Assembly (NCBI GenBank): GCA_020638495.1
Contig: JACKIN010000003.1
Span: forward strand, 248,001-312,000
Direction: 5' to 3'
Length of the DNA stretch: 64,000 nt
Source: Geminicoccaceae bacterium
GTDB taxonomy: Bacteria > Pseudomonadota > Alphaproteobacteria > Geminicoccales > Geminicoccaceae
Position numbers and translations under genes: made by a program. Below the pieces are notes generated by a model, which did no database searches, had not been told where the DNA came from, and worked only from the letters and a program-made list of their open reading frames with translations. Of this stretch, positions 37,501 through 44,885 are shown in pieces; position 1 is the stretch's first letter; every line of letters starts with the position of its first letter.

Positions 37501-38312
37501 CGCTGACCAAGGAGGACGAGAAGATCCGCTTTCGCGACATCGCCGCCCAGCCGCGCAAGATCATCTCGTCACCGACCTGGTCGGGCCTGGAGAGCGAGAA
37601 GGTCTGCTACAATGCCGGCTACACCAACGTGCACGAGCTGATTCCCTGGCGCACGCTCTCCGGGCGCCAGCAGCTCTATCAGGACCACGACTGGATGCGG
37701 GCCTTCGGCGAGGCCTTCGTCACCTGGAAGCCGCCGATCGATCCGAAATCCGTGGCCCGCATCCAGGGCAAGCTGCCCAACGGCAGCACCGAGATCGTGC
37801 TCAACTTCATCACGCCGCACCAGAAGTGGGGCATCCACTCCACTTACACCGACAACCTCCTGATGCTGACGCTCAGCCGGGGCGGGCCGATCGTCTGGCT
37901 CAGCGAGGACGACGCCAAGAAGGCCGGGATCGTCGATAACGACTGGGTCGAGGTCTACAACACCAATGGCGCGCTCACCGCCCGGGCGGTGGTCTCGCAG
38001 CGGGTGAATCCCGGCATGATGCTGATGTACCATGCCCAGGAGAAGATGGTGAACACGCCGGGTGCCGAGACCACCAAGAAGCGCGGCGGCATCCACAACT
38101 CGGTGACCCGGGCGATCCTCAAGCCGACCCACATGATCGGCGGCTACGCGCAGCTCTCTTACGGTTTCAACTACTACGGCACGGTCGGCTCCAATCGCGA
38201 CGAGTTCGTCATCGTCCGCAAGATGCAGAACGTCGACTGGCTCGAGGGGCCGCTGAACCGCCCCGCCCTCGAGGAAACGTCGCAACCCGTCGGTGTGGAG
38301 GCCGCAGAATGA
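34545..38312 (+). CDS. narG: Respiratory nitrate reductase alpha subunit
   Basis: This is the catalytic Mo-bisMGD subunit, reducing nitrate to nitrite at the cytoplasmic face of the membrane. The 1255-residue length matches NarG. The FS0 cluster ligands His50, Cys54, Cys58 and Cys93 (HGVNCTGSCSW, then RGCSRG) and the molybdenum-ligand aspartate in YDWYCDLPPASPQTWGEQ are present with E. coli spacing. There is no twin-arginine signal, as expected for the inward-facing enzyme. It overlaps narH by ATGA. Confidence 0.97.
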   Translation: MSQFLDRLTFLDRKIGTFADGHGITTSEDRSWEEAYRKRWQHDKIVRSTHGVNCTGSCSWKIYVKGGIVTWETQQTDYPRTRPDLPNHEPRGCSRGASYSWYMYSGARLKYPLIRSRLLKKWRAARQTLSPVAAWASIVEDPAKRADYIKVRGHGGMVRIGWDEATEIIASANAYTAKKHGPDRIVGFSPIPAMSMISYAAGTRYLSLLGGVCMSFYDWYCDLPPASPQTWGEQTDVPESADWYNAGFLMIWGSNVPQTRTPDAHFYTEVRYKGTKSVVVSPDYAEATKFADLWLAPKQGTDAALALAIGHVILREYHLDRQAAYFEDYARKYSDMPMLVKLVEQDGRLVPERQLRAADFAGALGETSNPEWKTVAIEETTGEVVVPHGSIGHRWGEQGKWNLEEKDAQGRTTRLRLTQISDPEEVVPVAFPYFGGRATEHFVATDHGEVLERNVPARRLQLADGEALVATVFDLFCANYGLDRGLGGSNVATSYDDDVPFTPAWAENITGVSRDKIITTAREFATNAEKTKGRSMVILGAGLNHWYHMDMAYRGIINMLVMCGCVGQSGGGWSHYVGQEKLRPQTGWLPLAFALDWGRPPRQQNSTSFWYAHTDQWRYETVTADEILSPTAPAGDWQASLIDFNVRAERMGWLPSAPQLKENPLGIAAKAAAAGLEPKDYVAKSLKDGTLELSCHDPDDPANWPRNLFVWRSNLLGSSGKGHEYFLKHLLGTSNGVMGKNLGEEGGVKPKDVKWHDEAPEGKLDLLVTLDFRMSTTCAFSDIVLPVATWYEKNDLNTSDMHPFIHPLMAATDPAWECKSDWEIYKAIARQFSAIAPEVLGVEKDVVLVPIQHDSPGELAQAYDVKDWKKGEIEPIPGRTMPTVAVVERDYPNVYKRFTALGPLMEKVGNGGKGIAWQTGHEVDLLRALNGAVTEDGPTKGMARIDSDIDATEVVLMLAPETNGEVAVKAWEALSKITGREHAHLALTKEDEKIRFRDIAAQPRKIISSPTWSGLESEKVCYNAGYTNVHELIPWRTLSGRQQLYQDHDWMRAFGEAFVTWKPPIDPKSVARIQGKLPNGSTEIVLNFITPHQKWGIHSTYTDNLLMLTLSRGGPIVWLSEDDAKKAGIVDNDWVEVYNTNGALTARAVVSQRVNPGMMLMYHAQEKMVNTPGAETTKKRGGIHNSVTRAILKPTHMIGGYAQLSYGFNYYGTVGSNRDEFVIVRKMQNVDWLEGPLNRPALEETSQPVGVEAAE

Positions 38313-39838
38313 AGATCCGCGCACAGATCGCGATGGTGCTCAACCTCGACAAGTGCATCGGCTGCCATACCTGCTCGGTGACCTGCAAGCAGGTGTGGAC
38401 CAACCGCGAAGGCATGGAATACGCCTGGTTCAACAATGTCGAGACCAAGCCCGGGATCGGCTATCCCAAGGAATGGGAGAACCAGAAGAAGTGGAACGGC
38501 GGCTGGGTCCGCAAGTCGAACGGCAAGATCGAGCCCAGGATCGGCGGCAAGTGGCGGGTGCTGGCGAAGATCTTCGCCAACCCGGACCTGCCCGAGATCG
38601 ACGACTACTACGAGCCCTTCACCTTCGACTACGACCACCTGCAGAGCGCCCCGGAGCTCGAGGCGACACCGACGGCCCGGCCGCGCTCGCTGATCACCGG
38701 CGAGCGGATGGAGAAGATCGAGTGGGGGCCGAACTGGGAGGAGATCCTCGGCGGCGAGTTCGCCAAGCGGTCGAAGGACGTGAACTTCGAGGGCGTGCAG
38801 AAGGAGATCTACGGCGCCTTCGAGAACACCTTCATGATGTACCTGCCGCGCCTCTGCGAGCACTGCCTCAACCCGACCTGCGTCGCCGCCTGCCCGTCGG
38901 GTGCCATCTACAAGCGCGAGGAGGACGGCATCGTCCTGATCGACCAGGAGCGCTGCCGCGGCTGGCGGATGTGCGTCTCGGGCTGCCCCTACAAGAAGAT
39001 CTACTACAACTGGGCATCGGGCAAATCCGAGAAGTGCATCTTCTGCTACCCGCGCATCGAGGCCGGCCAGCCGACCGTCTGCTCCGAGACCTGCGTCGGC
39101 CGCATCCGCTATCTCGGCGTCGTGCTCTATGACGCCGACGGGATCGAGGCAGCGGCGGCCACGACCAACGAGCAGGACCTCTACGAGGCGCAGCTCGAGC
39201 TCTTCAAGGACCCGAACGACCCGGAGGTGATCGCCCAGGCCCGGGCCGACGGCGTGCCGGAAGCCTGGCTCGAGGGTGCCCGGCGCTCGCCGATCTGGAA
39301 GATGGCGATGGACTGGAAGATCGCCTTCCCGCTCCATCCGGAATACCGGACCATGCCGATGGTCTGGTACGTGCCGCCGCTCTCGCCGATCCAGGCGGCC
39401 GCCGAGGCCGGCCAGATGGGCGTCGACGGCGACATGCCGGACGTCCGCTCGCTTCGCATCCCGCTGAAGTACCTCGCCAACCTGCTCACCGCCGGCAAGG
39501 AGGAGCCGATTGCGCTCGGCCTCGAGCGGATGCTGGCGATGCGTGCCTACATGCGGGCGAAGACCGTGGACGGCGTGATCGACGAGGCGATCGCCGAGCG
39601 CGTCGGCATGAAGGGTCTGGACATCGAGGAGATGTACGAGCTGATGGCCATCGCCAATTACGAGGACCGCTTCGTCATTCCGACCTCGCACCGCGAGACC
39701 GGAGTCGATCCCTACGAGCTGCGCGGCAGTTGCGGCTTCACCTTCGGCAATTCCTGCTCGGGCGGGACCAGCGACGCGACGCTGTTCTTCGGGGCGCCCA
39801 GCCGCAAGAAGCCGAAGACGCCGATGGAGGTGTCGTGA
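38309..39838 (+). CDS. narH: Respiratory nitrate reductase beta (iron-sulfur) subunit
   Basis: This is the electron-transfer subunit between NarI haems and NarG. It is 509 residues with four cysteine clusters: CIGCHTCSVTCKQVW, CEHCLNPTCVAACPSGA, CRGWRMCVSGCPYKK (tryptophan in place of one cysteine, giving the [3Fe-4S] centre) and the CIFCYPRIEAGQPTVCSETC group. It overlaps narG by 4 bases and touches narJ. Confidence 0.97.
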   Translation: MKIRAQIAMVLNLDKCIGCHTCSVTCKQVWTNREGMEYAWFNNVETKPGIGYPKEWENQKKWNGGWVRKSNGKIEPRIGGKWRVLAKIFANPDLPEIDDYYEPFTFDYDHLQSAPELEATPTARPRSLITGERMEKIEWGPNWEEILGGEFAKRSKDVNFEGVQKEIYGAFENTFMMYLPRLCEHCLNPTCVAACPSGAIYKREEDGIVLIDQERCRGWRMCVSGCPYKKIYYNWASGKSEKCIFCYPRIEAGQPTVCSETCVGRIRYLGVVLYDADGIEAAAATTNEQDLYEAQLELFKDPNDPEVIAQARADGVPEAWLEGARRSPIWKMAMDWKIAFPLHPEYRTMPMVWYVPPLSPIQAAAEAGQMGVDGDMPDVRSLRIPLKYLANLLTAGKEEPIALGLERMLAMRAYMRAKTVDGVIDEAIAERVGMKGLDIEEMYELMAIANYEDRFVIPTSHRETGVDPYELRGSCGFTFGNSCSGGTSDATLFFGAPSRKKPKTPMEVS

Positions 39839-40551
39839 TGGCCAGCAGCGGAGCCCGTTCCTACAAGGCGCTCTCGGCCCTCCTCGCCTACCCGACGGCC
39901 GAGCTGCAGGGCGCCTGCGGCGAGATCCAGGCCGTGCTCCACCAGGAACGGCTGGTGCCGGCGCACACCCTGCCTGCCCTCGACCGGCTGATCGCCGAGC
40001 TCGCCTCGCTCGATCTCTACGAGATCCAGGAGCGCTACACCGTGCTCTTCGACCGGTCGCGCTCGCTCTCGCTCCATCTCTTCGAGCATGTCCACGGCGA
40101 GAGCCGCGACCGCGGCCAGGCGATGGTCGACCTCGCCGCCCACTACGAGCGGCACGGCTACTGGATCCGGGCGAACGAGCTGCCGGACTTCCTGCCGCTC
40201 TTCCTCGAGTTCCTCTCCCTCCTGCCGCGCGACGAGGCGCACGGGCTGCTGCAGCAGCCGCTGCCGATCCTCGAGGCCCTGGAGGAGCGGCTGCGGCGCC
40301 GCGGCTCGACCTATATCGCGATCTTCGTGGCCCTCTTGGCGATCGCCGGGAGCAAGGCCGCATCGGTGCCGCTGGCGACCACCGCCGATGACGATCCCGA
40401 CGACCTCGAGGCGCTCGACGCCGACTGGGAGGAGGCGGCCGTCACCTTCGGCCCCGGCGGCGCCGCCGATGCCGACGACGCCTGCGGCAAGAGCCGGCTC
40501 GCCACCCGCATCCGCGCCGAGATCCGCAGCGTCCACGATCGTCCTGCCTGA
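39838..40551 (+). CDS. narJ: Nitrate reductase maturation chaperone
   Basis: NarJ is a cytoplasmic chaperone that holds NarG while molybdenum cofactor is inserted and before NarGH docks on NarI. The 237-residue protein has the family core YKALSALLAYPTAELQ and LYEIQERYTVLFDRSRSLSLHLFEHVHGESRDRGQAM. The C-terminus is acidic. The ATG at 39838 shares a base with the narH stop (TGATG), and GGAGG lies 7 bases upstream. Confidence 0.95.
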   Translation: MASSGARSYKALSALLAYPTAELQGACGEIQAVLHQERLVPAHTLPALDRLIAELASLDLYEIQERYTVLFDRSRSLSLHLFEHVHGESRDRGQAMVDLAAHYERHGYWIRANELPDFLPLFLEFLSLLPRDEAHGLLQQPLPILEALEERLRRRGSTYIAIFVALLAIAGSKAASVPLATTADDDPDDLEALDADWEEAAVTFGPGGAADADDACGKSRLATRIRAEIRSVHDRPA

Positions 40552-40562
40552 GGAGAAACCCC

Positions 40563-41321
40563 ATGGCGACCTGGTACAACACCTTCTTCTTCGGCATCTA
40601 TCCCTACATCGCGCTGGCGGTGATGATCGCGGGCTCGATCATCCGCTACGACCGCGAGCCCTATTCCTGGCGCTCGGGCTCGAGCCAGATGCTGCGCAAG
40701 AAGCAGCTCTTCTGGGGCTCCAACCTCTTCCATTTCGGCATCCTCTTCCTCTTCTTCGGCCACCTGGTCGGCCTGCTGACACCGCACTGGGGCTATTCCT
40801 GGGCCTTCGATGCCAGCGTCAAGCAGCTCGTCGCCGTGATCGCCGGCGGGATCGCCGGGGTGGTCTGCTTCGTCGGCCTCACGCTGCTGCTGCATCGGCG
40901 GCTGACCGACCCGCGCATCCGCTCGACCAGCACCACCATGGATATCGCCATCCTCGTCATCCTCTGGGTGCAGCTCTCGCTGGGCCTCCTGACCCTGCCC
41001 TTCTCGCTCTCGCACAGCGACGGCGGGACGATGATGACCCTGGCCGAATGGGCGCAGCGCATCCTCACCTTCCGCGGCGACGCGGCGATCCTGGTGGCGG
41101 GCGTCGACTGGCCCTATCAGGTCCACATCATTCTCGGCCTCACCATCTTCCTGCTGTTCCCGTTCAGCCGCCTCGTCCACATCTGGTCGGTGCCGGTCCG
41201 CTACGTCTGGCGGCCGGGCTATCAGGTGGTCCGGAGCGCCGGCGCCGACTGGCGGGTCCCGGGGCCGGTCGGCCGGCCGCGGATCGAGGCCCGGGCCGAG
41301 CCGATGGAGCCGGCCGAATGA
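40563..41321 (+). CDS. narI: Respiratory nitrate reductase gamma (cytochrome b) subunit
   Basis: This is the membrane quinol oxidase subunit with two b haems. It is 252 residues with five helices. Axial histidines are His57 and His67 (LFHFGILFLFFGHLVG) and His188 and His206 (YQVHIILGL, LVHIWSVP), each one residue offset from the E. coli numbering. It oxidises quinol at the periplasmic side and passes electrons to NarH. The stop overlaps the ppiC-like gene by ATGA. Confidence 0.96.
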   Translation: MATWYNTFFFGIYPYIALAVMIAGSIIRYDREPYSWRSGSSQMLRKKQLFWGSNLFHFGILFLFFGHLVGLLTPHWGYSWAFDASVKQLVAVIAGGIAGVVCFVGLTLLLHRRLTDPRIRSTSTTMDIAILVILWVQLSLGLLTLPFSLSHSDGGTMMTLAEWAQRILTFRGDAAILVAGVDWPYQVHIILGLTIFLLFPFSRLVHIWSVPVRYVWRPGYQVVRSAGADWRVPGPVGRPRIEARAEPMEPAE

Positions 41322-42163
41322 GCGGCATGCGCATCTTCGATCTGGAGAGCCGGCCGAAGCTGCGCCAGCCCCCGCCGGTCACCGTCAACGGCACGGTGAT
41401 CGACCAGGCGGCCATCGCCCGCGAGGCGCAGCACCATCCGGCCGGCTCGGCCCGCGAGGCCGGCGAGGCGGCGGCGCGGGCGCTGGTGATCCGCCATCTG
41501 CTGCTCGAGGAGGCGGCACGGCTCGAGATCGAGGGCGTGCCCGAGATCGACGACGAGGGCCGGCGCGAGACGCCGGAGGAGGCGCGGATCTCCACCCTGC
41601 TGCGGCAGGAGGTCCAGGTGCCCGAGGCCGACGAGGCGGCGGCCAGGCGCTTCTACACGCAGAACCAGAGGCGCTTCACCAGCCCGGACCTCTACGAGGC
41701 GGCGCATATCCTGTTCTCGGCCGATGCCGCGGACCCGGTGGCCTATGGACGGGCCCGTGAGCAGGCGCTGGCGGCCCTCGCCCGCCTGGCCGAGCAGCCG
41801 CAACGGTTCGCCGCCATGGCGCGCGACGTCTCGGCCTGCCCGTCCGCCGCCTCGGGCGGCAATCTCGGCCAGGTCACCGGCGATGCGGTGACGCCGGCGT
41901 TCGCCGAAGCGTTGCGACGGGCCGAGCCCGGCCGGGTCCATCCGGAGCCGGTCGAGACCCCATATGGCGTCCACGTGCTCCGGCTCGAGCGGCGGATCGC
42001 CGGCCGGGTGCTGCCGTTCGAGATGGTCGAGGAGCGGATCCGGGAATGGCTGGGCGCCCGGGTCTGGCGCCATGCCGTGCGCCAGTACGTGTCGATCCTG
42101 GTCGGCCGGGCCGAGATCGGCGGCATCGAGCTCGGCGGCGCCCAGTCGCCGCTGGTGCAGTAG
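41318..42163 (+). CDS. PpiC-type peptidyl-prolyl isomerase of the nar operon
   Basis: This parvulin-like isomerase has 281 residues. The C-terminal part contains the rotamase core (EAAHILFSADAAD, AMARDVSACPSAASGGNLGQV, then PVETPYGVHVLRLERR). There is no signal peptide, so it acts in the cytoplasm. A NifM-like PpiC gene directly after narI is known from other nitrate reducers such as Pseudomonas and is thought to help folding of the reductase. The start is fixed by the ATGA overlap with narI. Confidence 0.88.
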   Translation: MSGMRIFDLESRPKLRQPPPVTVNGTVIDQAAIAREAQHHPAGSAREAGEAAARALVIRHLLLEEAARLEIEGVPEIDDEGRRETPEEARISTLLRQEVQVPEADEAAARRFYTQNQRRFTSPDLYEAAHILFSADAADPVAYGRAREQALAALARLAEQPQRFAAMARDVSACPSAASGGNLGQVTGDAVTPAFAEALRRAEPGRVHPEPVETPYGVHVLRLERRIAGRVLPFEMVEERIREWLGARVWRHAVRQYVSILVGRAEIGGIELGGAQSPLVQ

Positions 42164-42175
42164 CGGAGTCGGCGG

Positions 42176-42469
42176 ATGATGGGTGAGCTGGTCGGTCGTT
42201 TGACCGAGCCCGGCGTGGCGGAGGCCACGCTGATCGAGGCGGGCGAGCTCGGCCTGCTCGCCCGCCTGAGCAATGCCGCCGGCATGCTCGATGCCGATAT
42301 CGGCGACCTCACGTCGCACATCGTCCGGACCTGGCTCGCCCGGGCCGACGACGAGGCCTGGGTCCAGCTGATCGGCGTCATGAACCGGAGCGCGGTGCCG
42401 GGTCTGGCAGCCCTCGTCCTGATGGTCGAGCAGGCGCTGGCCGAGCTCGACACGACGACGGCGCACTGA
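42176..42469 (+). CDS. Unknown 97-aa protein in the nar operon
   Basis: I recognise no family. The product is a small, probably soluble, alpha-helical and acidic protein with a hydrophobic C-terminal helix (GLAALVLMVEQALAEL) that is too short and mixed for a sure membrane span. GGAG lies 7 bases before the first of two consecutive ATGs. It sits 12 bases after ppiC and 20 bases before the hemerythrin gene, so it is transcribed with the nitrate reductase. A helper or regulator of nitrate respiration is a guess from position only. Confidence 0.7.
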   Translation: MMGELVGRLTEPGVAEATLIEAGELGLLARLSNAAGMLDADIGDLTSHIVRTWLARADDEAWVQLIGVMNRSAVPGLAALVLMVEQALAELDTTTAH

Positions 42470-42489
42470 AAGCCCGCACGAGAGCAGCC

Positions 42490-43050
42490 ATGCCGGTTGA
42501 TCGGCCGCGCGAAAGCCTCGACCCCCTGCCCGCGGGCCTCCTGCGCCAGCCGCTCGACTACCTCATGGCCGACCATCATCGTCAGCGTGTGCTCTGCCGG
42601 CTGGCCGACGCGCTGGCGGCGACGTCGGGGTCCGATCCCGACCTCGCCCGGACCGTCGGCGCGTTCATCAGCCGCGACATGGCGATCCACGTGATCGACG
42701 AGGAGCAGGACCTGTTCCCGCTGCTGCGTCGTCGGGCGTCCCTCGAGGACGCGATCGACGCCGTGCTCGGCCGGCTCGCCGCCGAGCACAGCAGCGGCAG
42801 CGCGCTGGCGGCCCGGATCGGCCAGGCGCTCGACGAGGCAGCGCTCACCGGCCGGCCGCTGGACCGCTCGACCCGACTCGATCTCGCCGAGTTCGCGCGC
42901 AGCGAGCGCGAGCACCTGGCGCTCGAGAACGCCGTCGTCATGCCGCTGGCACGGCTGCGTTTGACGGCCGGCGATCTGCGTGCTCTGTCCTTGCGCATGG
43001 CCGCGCGCCGCGGCCTGCTCATCGATGACCCGGGCCCCACCGCCGCATGA
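42490..43050 (+). CDS. Hemerythrin HHE-domain protein
   Basis: This is a cytoplasmic di-iron protein of 186 residues. The expected ligand pattern is visible: His29/His30 (LMADHHRQR), His67 with Glu71 (HVIDEEQDLFP), His100 (LAAEH) and His142 with Glu146 (REHLALENAVVMPL). Related proteins sense or store oxygen or NO, or repair damaged iron-sulfur clusters (compare YtfE/RIC). Its position after narGHJI and its 4-base overlap with the carbonic anhydrase gene suggest a role under nitrate-respiring conditions. The exact function is inferred. Confidence 0.85.
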   Translation: MPVDRPRESLDPLPAGLLRQPLDYLMADHHRQRVLCRLADALAATSGSDPDLARTVGAFISRDMAIHVIDEEQDLFPLLRRRASLEDAIDAVLGRLAAEHSSGSALAARIGQALDEAALTGRPLDRSTRLDLAEFARSEREHLALENAVVMPLARLRLTAGDLRALSLRMAARRGLLIDDPGPTAA

Positions 43051-43649
43051 TCGACGACCTCTTCCGCCGCAACCGCGCCTGGTCGATCGCCCGCCAGGAG
43101 CGCGATCCCGATTTCTTCCCGCGGCTCGCCCGGCAACAGCGCCCGGCATATCTCTGGATCGGCTGCGCCGACAGCCGGGTGCCGGCGAACGAGATCGTCG
43201 GGCTGGACCCGGGCGAGCTGTTCGTCCACCGCAATGTCGCCAACCTGGCGCCGCCCTCCGACATCAATTTCCTCTCCGTCCTCTCCTTCGCGGTGGCCGT
43301 GCTCAAGGTGCAGCACGTCATCGTCTGCGGCCATTACGGTTGCGGCGGGGTCCGTGCGGCCCTGCTCGACGAGCGCAACGGCATCGTCGATCACTGGCTG
43401 GAGCCGGTGCGCGGCACCTATCGGCGGAACGCCGCGCGGATCGAAGCGATCGGCAGCGAGGCCGACCGGGTCAACGCGCTCTGCGAGTTCAACGTCCAGG
43501 ACCGGGTCCAGGACGTGGCCGCCACGACGATCATCCGCGACGCCTGGGCTGCCGGCCAAAAGCTCGCCATCCACGGCTGGATCTACGGCCTCGCCGACGG
43601 CCTGCTGCGCAATCTCGACGTGACAGTGGCGGGGCTGGAGGATTCGTAG
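43047..43649 (+). CDS. Beta-class carbonic anhydrase
   Basis: This is a zinc enzyme that interconverts carbon dioxide and bicarbonate in the cytoplasm. The 200-residue length fits. The zinc ligands are Cys40, His96 and Cys99, and the catalytic Asp42-Arg44 dyad is in CADSRVP; HYGCGGV is the second signature. The start overlaps the hemerythrin stop by ATGA, so it is the last gene of the extended nar operon. It may adjust local pH or bicarbonate during nitrate respiration, but that is speculation. Confidence 0.93.
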   Translation: MIDDLFRRNRAWSIARQERDPDFFPRLARQQRPAYLWIGCADSRVPANEIVGLDPGELFVHRNVANLAPPSDINFLSVLSFAVAVLKVQHVIVCGHYGCGGVRAALLDERNGIVDHWLEPVRGTYRRNAARIEAIGSEADRVNALCEFNVQDRVQDVAATTIIRDAWAAGQKLAIHGWIYGLADGLLRNLDVTVAGLEDS

Positions 43650-43659
43650 CAGGCGCCCG

Positions 43660-44346
43660 CTAGAGAGGCGGCAGCGGCGAAACGCCGAAGAGCGCCGGGT
43701 GGACGAGGAGCAGGGCTACCCAGATCAGCAGAGCGAGCGCCACGCGGCCCGCGGGAAAGGCATCGCCGGGCGCCGGCAGCGGGGCGCCACCCGGCAGGAA
43801 CGCCGTCTTGCGCGTGAGCGCCTGCCAGCGCCGATCGCCGCATCGCCGCCTGTGCCGCCGATCGAGCAGGATCATGCCGAGGACGGCCAGGACGGCGAGG
43901 CCGCCGAACAGCAGGGCGTGGGCGAGATCACCGTTGGGGACCATATGGGCGATGGCCCAGAGCGCCACGGCCAGCAGCAGCGGGTGACGCGAGACAGCCG
44001 TGATGCCGGGTCGTGCCGGATCGAATTCGTGCCGGCGGCTGCCGCCGAGCGAGAAGGGATTGGCCACCGCCGTGCCGCAGACCGCGAGCACCAGGGCGAG
44101 GGGCATCACCAGGTTCGGAATCCAGGCCTGCCAGCCGGCCGGGTCCCAGAGCGGCACATAGGGTGCCCGCCCGGCTGCGACCAGCAGCCAGTAGAGCAGG
44201 AGGAGCGAGAGCAGCGAGTAGAGCACGAGATAGCCCCGCTCGCCGAGGGCTCCGGTCAGCCGGGCGCGCAGCGTGGTGCGCGGCGGAACGGCGTGGGCGA
44301 CGACGAAGAGGAGGACGGCGAGGCCGTACTCCGCCCAGCCGGTCAA
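43660..44346 (-). CDS. nnrU: NnrU-family membrane protein
   Basis: This inner-membrane protein is linked to nitric oxide metabolism in denitrifiers. It is 228 residues with about six hydrophobic helices. The region FDPARPGITAVSRHPLLLAVALWAIAH is the family core. The start is TTG at 44346, overlapping the nsrR stop by 4 bases (TTGA); an upstream frame would run deep into nsrR. Its co-transcription with the NO-responsive repressor supports the call. The molecular activity of NnrU is unknown. Confidence 0.83.
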   Translation of the reverse strand: MTGWAEYGLAVLLFVVAHAVPPRTTLRARLTGALGERGYLVLYSLLSLLLLYWLLVAAGRAPYVPLWDPAGWQAWIPNLVMPLALVLAVCGTAVANPFSLGGSRRHEFDPARPGITAVSRHPLLLAVALWAIAHMVPNGDLAHALLFGGLAVLAVLGMILLDRRHRRRCGDRRWQALTRKTAFLPGGAPLPAPGDAFPAGRVALALLIWVALLLVHPALFGVSPLPPL

Positions 44347-44777
44347 GGTGCCATGGCCACGCGCGGCGCGGGCGGTGGCGCCACGGCGCAATCGGCGACC
44401 GTCACCGTCTCGAGCTCGGTGAGGAAGGCCTCGCGGGCACTGGCCAGATGCTTCTTGAGCCGGCAGCCCGGCGTCAGCACGCAGGCGCCGCCGTCGGCAC
44501 GAAAGCACTCGACCAAAGCGTGCCGCCCCTCGAGCTGCCGGACGACGTCGCCGACCGTGATGGCGCCCGCCGGGCGGGCGAGACGAAAGCCGCCACCGGC
44601 GCCGCGGGCGGTGCTGACGAAGCCGGCCGCGCCGAGCGCCCGCACCACCTTGGTCAGATGGTGGCGCGAGACGGCGAGCTCCGTCGCCAGCGCCTCGGTG
44701 GTGATCACCCGGCCGGGCGAGCCGGCGAGCCGCATCAGCACCCTGAGGCCGAAATCAGTGAACGCGGTGAGACGCAT
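44343..44777 (-). CDS. nsrR: NO-sensing Rrf2-family repressor
   Basis: NsrR is an iron-sulfur repressor inactivated by nitric oxide. The 144-residue protein has an N-terminal winged HTH (TTEALATELAVSRHHLTKVVRALG) and a glycine-rich wing (ARGAGGGFRLA). The cluster cysteines are Cys91, Cys99 and Cys105, with the spacing of NsrR rather than IscR. It is divergent from nnrS across a palindrome and co-transcribed with nnrU, so it likely controls both directions. This is the nitrosative-stress arm of the region. Confidence 0.92.
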   Translation of the reverse strand: MRLTAFTDFGLRVLMRLAGSPGRVITTEALATELAVSRHHLTKVVRALGAAGFVSTARGAGGGFRLARPAGAITVGDVVRQLEGRHALVECFRADGGACVLTPGCRLKKHLASAREAFLTELETVTVADCAVAPPPAPRVAMAP

Positions 44778-44797
44778 CGCCGCTCCATTCTGAATTG

Positions 44798-44810
44798 GTA
44801 TTGAAAATAC
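44798..44810. promoter_or_regulatory. Palindromic NsrR operator candidate
   Basis: GTATT-GAA-AATAC is a perfect 5-bp inverted repeat in the nsrR-nnrS intergenic region, AT-rich against the surroundings. A TTTAAT -10 candidate for nnrS (44813-44818) follows it directly, so a bound repressor would block the promoter. It resembles the AT-rich NsrR consensus in layout but not base for base. Confidence 0.55.
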
Positions 44811-44885
44811 TGTTTAATCGAAGTGGACTGCAGTCCGCAATCCCGTCGGCCAGCCGAGGCCGGCCAGCCCTTCCGGGAAACCCGC

